From: Syntrophaceae bacterium UBA1163 | GTDB taxonomy: Bacteria > Desulfobacterota > BSN033 > UBA1163 | DNA: 30,935 bases | Assembly: GCA_002311635.1 (NCBI GenBank) | Contig: DBZJ01000088.1 | Span: forward strand, 1-30,935 | Direction: 5' to 3' | Part shown: positions 7,456-16,104 of the stretch, piece by piece | Layout: each line of letters begins with the position of its first letter | Position numbering within the stretch: position 1 is the first letter of the stretch | Notes under the pieces: generated by a model | Databases searched by the model: none | Seen by the model: only the letters and a program-made list of their open reading frames with translations | Told to the model about the DNA's origin: nothing | Position numbers and translations under genes: made by a program

Positions 7456-9366
7456 TCAACCCTTGAGGATGTCTTTATTCTTATCGATCTTGGCTTTGGA
7501 TCGGAGTTGATCGAGCCAATGCTGAAGCGCTTCCTGCTGTTTCCGAGAGCTCAGCTGCTTCTCAAGGTTTTTCTTCACCGACTGGAATTTGCTCTGATCC
7601 GCAGGCTCGTAGCCGGACAACCTCACCACGAAATATCCGTCCTTGGTATGAATGGTTTCCTTAGGGACAGGATTTTTGTCTGTCAGTGAAGCGAGTATTC
7701 CCATCCATCCTGCGGAAGGACCGATTTTGGGGACCACCCCTGATGCCCGGGTGAAAAAACCGGTCTCTTCCAGAGGATAACCCTTCTCCCTTGCGATCTC
7801 TCTGATGTTTTTGCCCGTTCGAATCTGGTTGAGAATTTCATCCGCTACCTGTCGGGCTCTCTCCTCTGCCTTTATTTCCACGACCCTTTGGGTCACTTCC
7901 TCTTTGACCTCGTTCAGAGGGGGGACCCGGGAATCCTTTTTGTTCACTAACTTTAGGATATAGAAATTGGGCGGGATACTAACCACAGGAGAGATTTCTC
8001 CCAACCTTAAAGAGGAGGCACTGGAATAAAAGAGAGGGGTCTTCCCGATCTCAGGGATCTCGTCGCCTTCCTTGAAGAGGCCTGTCGTCCTGATTGGAAT
8101 ATCCTTCTCCTTCGAGTATCCTTCTAAATCGCGGTTCTTGAAAAGGGCGTAGAAGGCATCATCCGCTTTTCGAGAGGCTTCTGCTTTTGCCTTTTGTTTC
8201 TCCAACGTCAGAAGGATCTGATCTTTTACAGCGTCGAAGGGTTTTAATTTCTCCTCCTTAACCTCCTCGACCTTAAAAATATGAAACCCGTCTCTTGCTG
8301 CCAGTACGCCGCTCAGATCACCCGCCTTCATCTTGAAGAGAATGGATTCAAGTTGTTCACCCAGCATCCCCTTTTGAACCCAGCCCAGGTCGCCACCCTT
8401 GGGGCCATTTTCCGCTTCGGAATACTGCTTCGCCAGGGAAGCAAAATCCTTTGTCTTCTTGGCTTTCTCCAGGATTTCTTCCGCCTTCTTCTTTTTCGCC
8501 TCTATTTTATTCGACGCGTCTTGCGGTTCCACCTTGATCAGGATGTCCCTGACCCTCACCTGTTTAGGTATCCTGAAGGTATCTTTTTGAGAGTCATAAA
8601 ATCGTTTGGCTTCGTCCGAGGAGACTTGTACTTTCTTCTCAAAATCAGAAGGACGAAAGAGGAGATATTGAATCTGAACAAGCGTGGGAATCCTGAATTC
8701 CTCTTGATGTTTCTGATAGTAGTCCTTTATCTCGACCTCATTTGCATGGACCTGGCTTTTGAGAGAGTCAGGAGCAATCTTCAGGAAAACGAGGTTGATT
8801 CGTTCGTTTTCGAAGAGATACGTATCCAGCACTTCGTCATCGGACACCTTCCCTTCGTTCAGCTTAACCAGGCTGATTACCTTCGAAATCAGAAGATTTT
8901 CCCGCTGACCCTGTTCAAACTCCTCCGGGGTCATGTGGTTAGAACGCAGAATCCATTGGTACTTCCTATTGTCAAACCGGCCATTCTCCTGAAAAGCCGG
9001 GGTGGATTCAATGGCATCCCTCAGTTCTTCATCCGTAACGGAAAGTCCCAATCTTTTTGCCTCTTGAAGGATGAGAATCTTATCAATGAGGTCATCCAAG
9101 GTTTTGTCATTCAAGTGGAGTTGTTCGACCATTTTCTCGGAAAAGGACGGACCCAGGGCCTCCCGATATTGCTTGATCTGATTCTGAAGGGCATCGTAAT
9201 ATTCCCTCGACCCGATAGTCACCCCGTTCACTTGAGCTGCATAAGTCACTTTTTTCTCTCTGAAATAGGCATAACCTCCAAAAAACAACACAAAAGAAAG
9301 GGCCACCAATATCAGGATAGCTTTGAGCATCCATGATTGTGCATGTTCTCTCAATATTCTAAGCAT
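7456..9366 (-). CDS. ppiD: PpiD/SurA-like membrane-anchored periplasmic peptidyl-prolyl isomerase
   Basis: A 636-residue foldase. A short cytoplasmic start (MLRILREHAQSWMLK) leads into one membrane segment at residues about 14-34. A SurA_N-type helical chaperone domain follows (about 40-230). A parvulin domain lies at about 270-368, with RVRDILIKV, a GGDLGWV loop and a FHIFKV end. A long tail contains a second, weaker parvulin-like region. In the family, PpiD is held in the inner membrane near the Sec translocon and helps outer-membrane and periplasmic proteins fold. The ATG at 9366 has an AGGAG nine bases upstream. The gene is divergent from the acyl-CoA dehydrogenase gene and stands alone. 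The symbol is by architecture and not proven orthology. Confidence 0.85.
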   Translation of the reverse strand: MLRILREHAQSWMLKAILILVALSFVLFFGGYAYFREKKVTYAAQVNGVTIGSREYYDALQNQIKQYREALGPSFSEKMVEQLHLNDKTLDDLIDKILILQEAKRLGLSVTDEELRDAIESTPAFQENGRFDNRKYQWILRSNHMTPEEFEQGQRENLLISKVISLVKLNEGKVSDDEVLDTYLFENERINLVFLKIAPDSLKSQVHANEVEIKDYYQKHQEEFRIPTLVQIQYLLFRPSDFEKKVQVSSDEAKRFYDSQKDTFRIPKQVRVRDILIKVEPQDASNKIEAKKKKAEEILEKAKKTKDFASLAKQYSEAENGPKGGDLGWVQKGMLGEQLESILFKMKAGDLSGVLAARDGFHIFKVEEVKEEKLKPFDAVKDQILLTLEKQKAKAEASRKADDAFYALFKNRDLEGYSKEKDIPIRTTGLFKEGDEIPEIGKTPLFYSSASSLRLGEISPVVSIPPNFYILKLVNKKDSRVPPLNEVKEEVTQRVVEIKAEERARQVADEILNQIRTGKNIREIAREKGYPLEETGFFTRASGVVPKIGPSAGWMGILASLTDKNPVPKETIHTKDGYFVVRLSGYEPADQSKFQSVKKNLEKQLSSRKQQEALQHWLDQLRSKAKIDKNKDILKG

Positions 9367-9540
9367 TATTTTTTTCTCCTTTAAATATCAATGTTAATCA
9401 ATCCCTCTCAAAAACACAAGGGAAGAACAGCGGCGAACCCTGGAGAAGAATTCTCTTGATTCTTTATGATTTTTGGGTAATGAATGCATCATGCTGGAGA
9501 AACCCACAGGCAAACGTGGCTTTAGAGGGGAGGGAAGACC

Positions 9541-10770
9541 ATGTACGATTTTCTATTAACAGAGGAAGAGAGGAAATTGAAGGGAGAGGTGAGGAAGTTC
9601 GTCAGGGAAAAGGTCCCGAGTTCACTGATCCGAGCAATGGATGCTGATCAGGTGAAGTACCCAAAGGAGTATGTGGAAAGCCTGGCAGCACAGAATCTCC
9701 TCGGCCTTCGCTTCTCCAAAGAATGGGGAGGCAGGGGCATGAAGTGGACTGGGGAGGTAGCGGCCATTGAAGAGATCGGCGTCCTTGGGTCAGGAATGAG
9801 TTGCCTTTACTCTTTGGTGAGCATCTGCGGCGAGGCGATCCATCATTTTGGCACTCCGGAGCAGAAGGCGAAATATTTGAAACCCACCCTTGGGGGAAAA
9901 CTCTTCTGCGCTGAGGCCCTCACAGAACCGCGCGGAGGATCCGACTTTTTCGGTGCCACCACGCTTGCCAAGAAAGACGGGAATCATTACATCCTCAATG
10001 GCCAGAAGCGCTTCGTGGTGGGCGCGGAGGGGGCGGATTATTTTCTGGTCTATGCCAAGACAGCCCCGGAGGCGGAGCCCCACCAATCCATCTCGTGTTT
10101 CATCGTCGAACGGGATAAAGACGTTGAAGTCAAGCATGTTTACGGACTTCTGGGGTCGCGCGGAGGCGGGACGGGTCGCCTGTATTTTCGAGATACCAAG
10201 GTGCCGGCAAAAAACCTCGTCGGACCATTGAATGGGGGTTTCCTGGTCTTCAACCGGATGATGATTCCTGAGAGGTTGACTACTGCCGCTGGTGCCCTTG
10301 GCATGGCGCGATGCTGTCTGGAGATAGCGACACGGTATAGCGACAGGAGAAAGGCCTTCGGAGAGACGATCCGAAAATTTGAAGCGGTCAGTTTTAGAGT
10401 GGCCGATTCGATTGCAAAACTCGACGCCGCTCGGAGCCTTGTCTATGTGACGGCAAGGCATGTGGATGAAGGCTTTGATTCCAGACGGATGGTCTCCGAG
10501 GCAAAAAAGACCTCCACGGAAATGCTCTGGGAGGTCGTCAACCATTCGATGCAGGTGATGGGCGGAATTGGATACACGAATGTCTATCCGATCGAGCGTT
10601 TTTTCCGTGATGCCAGATTGCAGATGATCTGGACCGGAACGAATGAAATCATGAATCTTCTCATCCAGCACGAGTTCTATAGGGAGACACTGAAGAGAGA
10701 GAGTGATGTGAGGGATGTAGAAAAAGATGCGATGGACCTCGAAGGAGAAGAAGAGAAGGTCTATGAGTGA
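9541..10770 (+). CDS. Acyl-CoA dehydrogenase family flavoprotein
   Basis: A 409-residue acyl-CoA dehydrogenase. The family features are present: [13 protein letters not shown] (FAD and substrate contact, residues 123-135), [33 protein letters not shown], and a terminal TGTNEIM. These enzymes take electrons from the alpha-beta bond of acyl-CoA and pass them to ETF. The catalytic Glu of the medium-chain type (E-G-T) is Thr365 here, while Glu244 in [10 protein letters not shown] lines up with the catalytic Glu of the isovaleryl/long-chain type. The enzyme is therefore probably active through that alternative base. GGAGGG precedes the ATG. It lies 156 bases upstream of KS-like 1 on the same strand and may supply or desaturate an acyl precursor. 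The substrate is unknown. Confidence 0.92.
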   Translation: MYDFLLTEEERKLKGEVRKFVREKVPSSLIRAMDADQVKYPKEYVESLAAQNLLGLRFSKEWGGRGMKWTGEVAAIEEIGVLGSGMSCLYSLVSICGEAIHHFGTPEQKAKYLKPTLGGKLFCAEALTEPRGGSDFFGATTLAKKDGNHYILNGQKRFVVGAEGADYFLVYAKTAPEAEPHQSISCFIVERDKDVEVKHVYGLLGSRGGGTGRLYFRDTKVPAKNLVGPLNGGFLVFNRMMIPERLTTAAGALGMARCCLEIATRYSDRRKAFGETIRKFEAVSFRVADSIAKLDAARSLVYVTARHVDEGFDSRRMVSEAKKTSTEMLWEVVNHSMQVMGGIGYTNVYPIERFFRDARLQMIWTGTNEIMNLLIQHEFYRETLKRESDVRDVEKDAMDLEGEEEKVYE

Positions 10771-10926
10771 CTGCGTCGTTCTCACCCGTCTGTCTGTCCC
10801 GTTTCTTAGAATTTCCGCCGCCCGCACTCATTACGACACAGTCTCCAGGAGAGAAGGGAAGAGTTTCACCGATCACACTCAAATCAGTATTGGAGTTTGC
10901 GAAATAATGACCTGGAAAAAATAGTA

Positions 10927-12141
10927 ATGGACCGTATCTGTATTACTGGGATTGGGATCGTCTCTCCGATTGGAATCGGGAAGGAAGAATTCCTTTCATC
11001 CTTGAAGAACGGGAAGTCCGGCATCGAGGAGATTAAAGAATTTAATACCGATTTTTCCTCTTCGAAAAAAGGGGGAGTGATCCGATCTTTCCATCCGAAG
11101 GATTTCATACCTGCGAGCAAGATCCGGCGTCTTGACCGGGCGAGCCAGTTGGCGATCGCGGCCTCGAAATTGGCCGTGGCCGATGCCCAGTTCACTGTGA
11201 CTCAGGAAAACAGCCCGAGGGTTGGAGTGGTCCTTGGTTCTGGTTTCTGCGGCCTATCGAGTTCAGAAGAATTTCATCGCGGACAAGTCTTAGGAGGTTT
11301 CTTAGATTTAAACCCCATGCTTTTTCCCAATACAGTGCCTAATGCTCCTTCAAGCTATGTTTCCATTGAACTTGGAATCCAAGGGGTTAATTCCACGCTG
11401 GTCCAATCCTTCTGCACAGGGGAGGCCGCCGTATCTTTTGCCTGTGATCAGCTTCGGAAAAGAAAGGCAGACCTTATCCTTACGGGTGGCGTGGATGAGC
11501 TGAGCGAGCTTCTGTTCCGAGGGTTCTCAGACCTTCGTCTCTTAGCCACGGATGAGGGACATGGAGAAAAGTCCTGCCCTTACGATAAAATGAGAAACGG
11601 GTTGGTATTGGGAGAGGGCGCTGGTTTATTGGTCATCGAGAATGAAGAGCATGCCAGAGCGAGGGGAGCAAGGGTTTACGGATATATTTTAGGTTATAGT
11701 TTGACGGGGAAATCACTTAAAGGAGATGGGTCGAAGGATTTAAGTCGTTCCATAAAAACGGCGCTCCTGGGGATGGATAGTACTTCCATCGATTATCTCA
11801 GCGGGGCCGGGAATTCATCGAAGGTATTGGATGCCTTGGAAGCCGAAGCGGTTAAAAACACATTTCCCGCGCAGTATCGGCAGATTCCTGCCAGTTCAAT
11901 CAAGTCGATGACGGGGGAAGCCGTTGCATGCGGCGGGACGAGGATGGTGGCCGATGTCCTCTCCATGGAGAATGGTTTCATTCCACCGACCATCAATTAT
12001 CTGAACCCGGATCCAACCTGTGATCTCCGTTACGTGGTCAATCAAAGATTGGACCGAGAGATTGAAAAAATCCTCCATCTGGGGATTTCACCGGAAAATT
12101 GCTTTTCGTCTATCCTGATAGGTGTCGAATGGAATGGATAG
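10927..12141 (+). CDS. Degenerate beta-ketoacyl synthase (KS-like 1, chain-length-factor-like)
   Basis: A 404-residue protein with the thiolase/KS fold (ICITGIGIVSPIGIGKEEF start, GLVLGEGAGLLVIENEEHA, FIPPTINYLNPDP). The catalytic triad is lost. Aligned by eye with KS 2, the active-site Cys position is Phe162, with a Cys at the next residue (SFCTGEAA). The first His (NAHGT) is Ala294 in SGAGN, and the second (KSMxGH) is Glu331 in KSMTGE. Loss of the triad in an otherwise intact fold suggests a chain-length-factor-type partner for an active KS. An unusual use of Cys163 cannot be excluded. The ATG at 10927 is chosen because the conserved N-terminus begins there; a TTG 30 bases upstream only adds non-conserved residues. 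The gene overlaps the next by 13 bases. Confidence 0.88.
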   Translation: MDRICITGIGIVSPIGIGKEEFLSSLKNGKSGIEEIKEFNTDFSSSKKGGVIRSFHPKDFIPASKIRRLDRASQLAIAASKLAVADAQFTVTQENSPRVGVVLGSGFCGLSSSEEFHRGQVLGGFLDLNPMLFPNTVPNAPSSYVSIELGIQGVNSTLVQSFCTGEAAVSFACDQLRKRKADLILTGGVDELSELLFRGFSDLRLLATDEGHGEKSCPYDKMRNGLVLGEGAGLLVIENEEHARARGARVYGYILGYSLTGKSLKGDGSKDLSRSIKTALLGMDSTSIDYLSGAGNSSKVLDALEAEAVKNTFPAQYRQIPASSIKSMTGEAVACGGTRMVADVLSMENGFIPPTINYLNPDPTCDLRYVVNQRLDREIEKILHLGISPENCFSSILIGVEWNG

Positions 12142-12608
12142 CGGGGTATTGGAAACTCGTTCTCGCCTTCACTCTCATCCACTTCACATTAGGGCGATCC
12201 TTCTCTGTGCTCTTTGCCATCTTCAACCGAATGCCTGTCCTCCTCTATTTCCCTCTGGCCCTGGCGTATGATTATGTTCAAATCCCGGTGTATGGCTTTA
12301 TCTTGGAGCATTCGAGCAAGAGCTTCTTCCCCGTCCGATGGCTGAAGAGAAAAACGGATTATGTCTTGGCCCGCTTGGATGAAAGACCGATGCTAAAAAA
12401 GGTGATGTCCCTGGGAAATATGGGTCTGATCCTGCTTTCGGCTCTTCCCATTCGGGGGTTTGGGATCCTTTCAGCAAGCATCGTTAGTTTCTTCTTTAAG
12501 AAGGGGAGGGTTGAAGGTACCCTTCTCCTGATGACCGGCTCCTTCATCGGGATTTTCATCATCATGGGGATCGCGAATGGAATCTTTAAAATATTGGCTC
12601 TATTTTAG
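12129..12608 (+). CDS. Small multi-pass membrane protein (possibly small multidrug export family)
   Basis: A protein of about 159 residues that is very hydrophobic. It has four probable membrane-embedded stretches (near residues 6-20, 28-55, 88-115 and 123-157), separated by a basic loop (PVRWLKRKTDYVLARLDERP). The LPIRGFGILSASIVSFFF and TGSFIGIFIIMGIANG stretches recall the small multi-drug export/DedA-like group, but I am not certain of the family. The ATG at 12129 overlaps the end of KS-like 1 by 13 bases, so the two are translationally coupled and the protein probably serves the same pathway. A role in moving or anchoring the product at the membrane is inferred. Confidence 0.65.
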   Translation: MEWIAGYWKLVLAFTLIHFTLGRSFSVLFAIFNRMPVLLYFPLALAYDYVQIPVYGFILEHSSKSFFPVRWLKRKTDYVLARLDERPMLKKVMSLGNMGLILLSALPIRGFGILSASIVSFFFKKGRVEGTLLLMTGSFIGIFIIMGIANGIFKILALF

Positions 12609-12654
12609 TGTGGTGCGTCTGACACTTTCTTACGTAAATCCCTTTACTTTTCTT

Positions 12655-12742
12655 GTCATTCCGGGCTTGACCCGGAATCCAGTGTTTCTGAACTGGATTC
12701 CCGCTGGAGTCTACCCCGTACTTGATACGGGGCGGGAATGAC
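12655..12742. repeat. Palindromic dispersed repeat (GTCATTCC type)
   Basis: A nested inverted repeat fills most of the gap between the membrane-protein and dehydratase genes. Outer arms are GTCATTCC (from 12655) and GGAATGAC (to 12742). Inside, GGAATCCAG (12674-12682) pairs with CTGGATTCC (12693-12701), and CCCGTA...TACGGGG forms another arm. It has the look of a REP/MITE-type non-coding element. It leaves the FabZ-like gene with its own AAGG ribosome-binding site at 12795, so transcription may continue across it. Confidence 0.7.
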
Positions 12743-12807
12743 TGCTTGAGAAATGACGCACTACGCTTAGGTTACCAGAGAACCTCGGTTTTAGAAGGTG
12801 AGTTGAA

Positions 12808-13245
12808 ATGTCGGAGACGAAAGAGATCCTTGAAAAGCTTCCACATGCTTTTCCGTTTCGAATGATCGATCGGGTTCTCGAAATCGAAGAGGGAAAGAAG
12901 GCAATTGCCTTGAAGAATGTCACCATCGATGAGCCGTATTTTTTGGGCCATTTCCCAAAGGAACCTATCCTGCCGGCGGTTTTGATTGTGGAAGCGATGG
13001 CGCAAACCGGGGGGCTGGCTTTTCATTCGTCATTTGAGAGGGAAGAAGGGATACCGGTCCTGGCGAGGGTTGAGGAATTTCGGTTGAAAAAAAGGGTCAT
13101 CCCCGGAGATCAACTGATTATCGAAGCCGAAGTTTTGCACACATATTCCGGTATGGCCAAGGTAAAGGTTCTGGCCCGGGTGAAAGGTGAAGCCGTCGCC
13201 GAGGGAACTCTTATTCTGGCAAAGAGGCCGGCGGACGAAGAATGA
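12808..13245 (+). CDS. FabZ-type 3-hydroxyacyl-ACP dehydratase
   Basis: A 145-residue single hot-dog domain of FabZ type. The N-terminal LPHAFPFRMIDRV is a family hallmark. The catalytic pair is His48 in LGHFP and Glu62 in VEAMAQ. In the family it removes water from 3-hydroxyacyl-ACP to give a trans-2 double bond. In a polyene-type pathway it would act at each cycle without a following enoyl reduction. The canonical PGVLIVEAMAQ reads PAVLIVEAMAQ here, a small change beside the active site. The ATG has AAGG nine bases upstream. Its stop overlaps the methyltransferase ATG (ATGA). It is the only dehydratase in the window and is likely dedicated to this cluster rather than housekeeping. Confidence 0.92.
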   Translation: MSETKEILEKLPHAFPFRMIDRVLEIEEGKKAIALKNVTIDEPYFLGHFPKEPILPAVLIVEAMAQTGGLAFHSSFEREEGIPVLARVEEFRLKKRVIPGDQLIIEAEVLHTYSGMAKVKVLARVKGEAVAEGTLILAKRPADEE

Positions 13246-13982
13246 AAGAACGAGTCACAGAGCCCGATATTATTGAAGATCAGGAGCTGGCGGAATATTA
13301 CAACCGTATGGCCAAGCGATATGGGAGGTTTCCTTGCCAGAGGGTTCTCAAGCGAGTTTTGGCCAAGGGGATTGAGAACGGAAGGGCTATTGACGTGGGA
13401 ACAGGTCCAGGGACCTTCCCCATTTTCTTGTCGAAGGCCATTCCGGGAATTCGATTTAAAGGGATCGATCTCTCTCCGGTGATGGTCGAAATTGCGAGAA
13501 GGAACGCAGAGGAGGCAGGATTGGCCGACAAAATCGAGTTTAAAGTAGGCTCGGCCTACGCCCTGCCTGTTGAGGATCATTCGCTCGACCTTGTTCTGTG
13601 CATTACCACGCTCCACCATTTAGACCGTCCTGTGGACTTCTTCAACGAGGTTGCCCGATCCTTGAAGGAGGGGGGGGCGTTTGTTATAGTTGATTTCCAT
13701 CGGGATGCCTCTTTCGTATTCATCGGAATCTTCAATCTTCTTTGGAGGGCATTTTTCGGAAGATATCCGAAGGCGAGGAGAGGATTTCTAGAATCGATCC
13801 GCTCTTCCTATACCCTCAAGGAATGTCTGGATTTCTTGCAACGATCGAGACTGGAGCATTGGAAGCTTTACACACGCACCGTAGAGATGTGGATCGAATC
13901 GGGGGGACGCCCTTCTAACCCGTCATTATCCTCTTCATGCAATGGAACGAGTGGGATCACTAAGGGTGGACATGGATTTTGA
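13242..13982 (+). CDS. Class I SAM-dependent methyltransferase (MT1)
   Basis: A 246-residue class I methyltransferase. Motif I is AIDVGTGPGTFP (residues 49-60), followed by the acidic FKGIDLSPVMVEIARRN that would hold the ribose, and LDLVLCITTLHHLDRP as motif IV with post-motif DFHRDASF. The type resembles UbiE/COQ5-like small-molecule methyltransferases. The ATG overlaps the dehydratase stop by four bases and the 3' end overlaps MT2 by about 11 bases, so dehydratase, MT1 and MT2 form one coupled unit. O- or C-methylation of the assembled chain or its head group is inferred. The target cannot be read from the sequence. Confidence 0.9.
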   Translation: MKERVTEPDIIEDQELAEYYNRMAKRYGRFPCQRVLKRVLAKGIENGRAIDVGTGPGTFPIFLSKAIPGIRFKGIDLSPVMVEIARRNAEEAGLADKIEFKVGSAYALPVEDHSLDLVLCITTLHHLDRPVDFFNEVARSLKEGGAFVIVDFHRDASFVFIGIFNLLWRAFFGRYPKARRGFLESIRSSYTLKECLDFLQRSRLEHWKLYTRTVEMWIESGGRPSNPSLSSSCNGTSGITKGGHGF

Positions 13983-14826
13983 ACTGGAGGAGATCGACTG
14001 CCCGATCTGTGAAGGATCAGGAGGAGACCCTCTTCACCGGGAGGGATCCTTCCAGATGGTCCGCTGTCCCTCATGTCAATTTATCTTTCTCAACCCTCGG
14101 CCCACCATGGGTTCCCTCCTTCATTTTTATCAACAGTATCTCCCGGAAGAAGAACCTTCGATTGAGTCATGGAAGAGAATGATGGAACCTGTCTTCCATC
14201 GGGCAGCCAATCTGCTAAAGCGATATGGAAGAGAAGGACGGCTCCTGGATGTGGGGACGGGTTTTGGTTTTTTTCCGTTGGAGATGAAGAAGAGAGGATG
14301 GGAGGTAGCGGGGGTAGAGATTTCTCAAAAAGCGATCGACTATGCAAGAGATGTTTTAGGGCTGACTATCTTTCCTGGTCCTTTGGAAAAAGTTGCTCTT
14401 CCCGATAATGATTTCGATGCGGTCACAGGTTTCTATGTCGTAGAGCACCTTTCTCATCCGATGGTTTTTCTCAGGGAGTGCCACCGAATCCTAAAGCCGG
14501 GAGGGCTCCTCCTGCTGAGGTATCCCCACACCACCCCCATCAAAAATCTTCTCCAATTTCTCGGCATTAAGAATCGCTTATACGATCTACCTGCTCATCT
14601 CTCCGATTTTTCGCCGAAGATGATTCAGCAGTGTTTAGAGAGAGTTGGTTTTGAAAAATGTCAACATTCGATCGGAGGGTACACACTGCCGGAGGATTTG
14701 GGGAAACGGATCTCCTCCATTCTTTTCGGAAGCTTCGCTGAAATAATTTTCCATCTGAGTGGTAAAAAGTTTCTTTTTTCGGGTGTGAGCAAAACCGTAT
14801 TGGCCTTCAAAGAAGAGAGAGTGTGA
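13972..14826 (+). CDS. Class I SAM-dependent methyltransferase with N-terminal zinc ribbon (MT2)
   Basis: About 284 residues. The N-terminus carries two CxxC knuckles (Cys10/Cys13 and Cys32/Cys35, ending FIFLNPRP), a zinc-ribbon arrangement seen in many Methyltransf_23-type enzymes. A Rossmann methyltransferase domain follows, with LLDVGTGFGFFPLEM, FDAVTGFYVVEHLSHP and LKPGGLLLLRYPHT. The ATG at 13972, with a GGGTGG stretch just upstream, is preferred to the in-frame ATG at 13942, which lacks a ribosome-binding site and lies deeper in MT1. It sits 35 bases before KS 2 on the same strand. The methyl acceptor is unknown. A lipid or glycolipid head group would fit the context, but this is inference. 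Confidence 0.88.
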   Translation: MDFELEEIDCPICEGSGGDPLHREGSFQMVRCPSCQFIFLNPRPTMGSLLHFYQQYLPEEEPSIESWKRMMEPVFHRAANLLKRYGREGRLLDVGTGFGFFPLEMKKRGWEVAGVEISQKAIDYARDVLGLTIFPGPLEKVALPDNDFDAVTGFYVVEHLSHPMVFLRECHRILKPGGLLLLRYPHTTPIKNLLQFLGIKNRLYDLPAHLSDFSPKMIQQCLERVGFEKCQHSIGGYTLPEDLGKRISSILFGSFAEIIFHLSGKKFLFSGVSKTVLAFKEERV

Positions 14827-14861
14827 GGCCTCGGCTCTCAAATTAAAATCTTGGACATGAA

Positions 14862-16082
14862 ATGAAGAAGCGGGTTGTGATCACGGGTCTGGGGGTCGTC
14901 AGTGCTGTGGGAAATAGTCTTCCTGAGTTCTGGAACTCCCTCATTGAAGGAAGAGACGGGACAAAGGAGATTACGGTCTTTGATCCTTCTGGCTACCGGA
15001 CGAAGATTGCGGCGGAGGTTTCCCATCTTGACCATGGAGCCCATTTTTCAAAAAAAGAGATTCGACGCCTTTCCCGATGCGATCAATTCGGCCTGATCGC
15101 GTTCCGGGAGGCGTGGGAATCTGCCCGCTTTAACCAGGATTCTTACAACAAGGAGCGGATAGGAGTCGTACTGGGAGCAGGCTCCGGCGGCATTCTCTCG
15201 GTCGAAAAATATTTTAGAGACTATTACCAAGGAAGGAAAAAGGCCTCCCCTTCTCTTCTGATCTCTTATTCCCTGGCCACTACGACAGACCACATCGCCA
15301 TTGAATTAGATCTGCAAGGGCCCCGAACGACCACGGCCACGGTCTGCTCCTCAAGCTCTGCCTCTATCGGTGTGGCCTGTGAGATGATCCAAATGGGTTT
15401 AGCTGACGTAATGGTGACGGGTGGAAGCGACTCTCTCTGCGAGGTCTCCTACAGCGGATTCAGCAGCTTGAAGCTGGTTGATCCCGAAAATTGTAAGCCC
15501 TTCGACAAGAGAAGACGGGGCTTGGTCATTGGTGAAGGCGCCGGGATTCTGATCATCGAAGAACTGGAGCATGCTTTAAGAAGGGGGGCCCCGATTCGTG
15601 CAGAGTTTTTAGGGTACGGGATCTGTGCGGATGCCTATCATCTCACCGCGCCTGAGCCCAACGGAGAAGGCGTGGAAAGAGTGATACGCCTTGCTCTCCG
15701 TCATGCTGGAGTCTCCCCGGAGGAGGTCGATACCATCAATGCCCATGGCACGGCCACGCCTTTCAATGACATTGCCGAGACAAGGGGAATCAAACGTGTT
15801 TTTTGGGAAAGGGCAAAAGAGATTCCGATCAGCGGGATCAAATCCATGATAGGGCATTGCCTTGGCTCTGCGGGCGGCATTGAGGCTGTGGCAACCGTCA
15901 TGACCTTGGAGAGAGGAATCATTCCTCCTACCATTCACTATGAAGTACCCGATCCCCTCTGCGATCTGAATTATACACCCAATCGATCTATTAAAAAGGA
16001 TGTCCGGGTAGCCCTCTCAAGCTCGTTCGCCTTCGGGGGCAATAATGTCTGTCTCGTCTTTGGGAAGTTTGATGAAAACTGA
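14862..16082 (+). CDS. Beta-ketoacyl-ACP synthase II-type, full catalytic triad (KS 2)
   Basis: A 406-residue FabF-type condensing enzyme with a complete Cys-His-His triad: Cys162 in TVCSSS, His295 in INAHGTATP and His332 in KSMIGHCLGSAGG. The glycine-rich FAFGGNN end is also present. In the family it condenses acyl-S-enzyme with malonyl-ACP. It lies directly before KS-like 3, which has lost all three residues. An active KS followed by an inactive paralogue is the arrangement of type II polyketide and aryl polyene KS-chain-length-factor pairs. A heterodimer of the two is therefore likely, but this is inference. It is preceded on the same strand by MT2. As one of four KS-fold genes here, it is not housekeeping FabF by context. 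Confidence 0.95.
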   Translation: MKKRVVITGLGVVSAVGNSLPEFWNSLIEGRDGTKEITVFDPSGYRTKIAAEVSHLDHGAHFSKKEIRRLSRCDQFGLIAFREAWESARFNQDSYNKERIGVVLGAGSGGILSVEKYFRDYYQGRKKASPSLLISYSLATTTDHIAIELDLQGPRTTTATVCSSSSASIGVACEMIQMGLADVMVTGGSDSLCEVSYSGFSSLKLVDPENCKPFDKRRRGLVIGEGAGILIIEELEHALRRGAPIRAEFLGYGICADAYHLTAPEPNGEGVERVIRLALRHAGVSPEEVDTINAHGTATPFNDIAETRGIKRVFWERAKEIPISGIKSMIGHCLGSAGGIEAVATVMTLERGIIPPTIHYEVPDPLCDLNYTPNRSIKKDVRVALSSSFAFGGNNVCLVFGKFDEN

Positions 16083-16091
16083 TAGCATTTT

Positions 16092-16096
16092 AGGAG
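16092..16096 (+). promoter_or_regulatory. Ribosome-binding site fixing the KS-like 3 start
   Basis: AGGAG lies eight bases before the ATG at 16105 and just after the KS 2 stop (16080-16082). No in-frame ATG, GTG or TTG occurs between 16107 and the start of the conserved KS domain, so this site and ATG decide the N-terminus. Confidence 0.7.
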
Positions 16097-16104
16097 CCGG
16101 TCAA

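Noticed and set aside
8281..9336. Long plus-strand open frame (about 350 codons) opposite the PpiD-like gene
   Set aside because: It is antisense to a clear foldase gene with membrane segment and parvulin motifs. It has no recognisable domain or ribosome-binding site.
9790..10827. Minus-strand open frame (about 345 codons) opposite the acyl-CoA dehydrogenase
   Set aside because: It is a shadow of a strongly conserved gene. The translation is rich in His/Arg/Ser as expected from antisense reading, with no family motif.
16045..16104. Earlier in-frame start for KS-like 3 inside KS 2
   Set aside because: The frame is open back to 16045, but the AGGAG at 16092 points to the ATG at 16105, and the extra residues overlap the KS 2 end without conservation.
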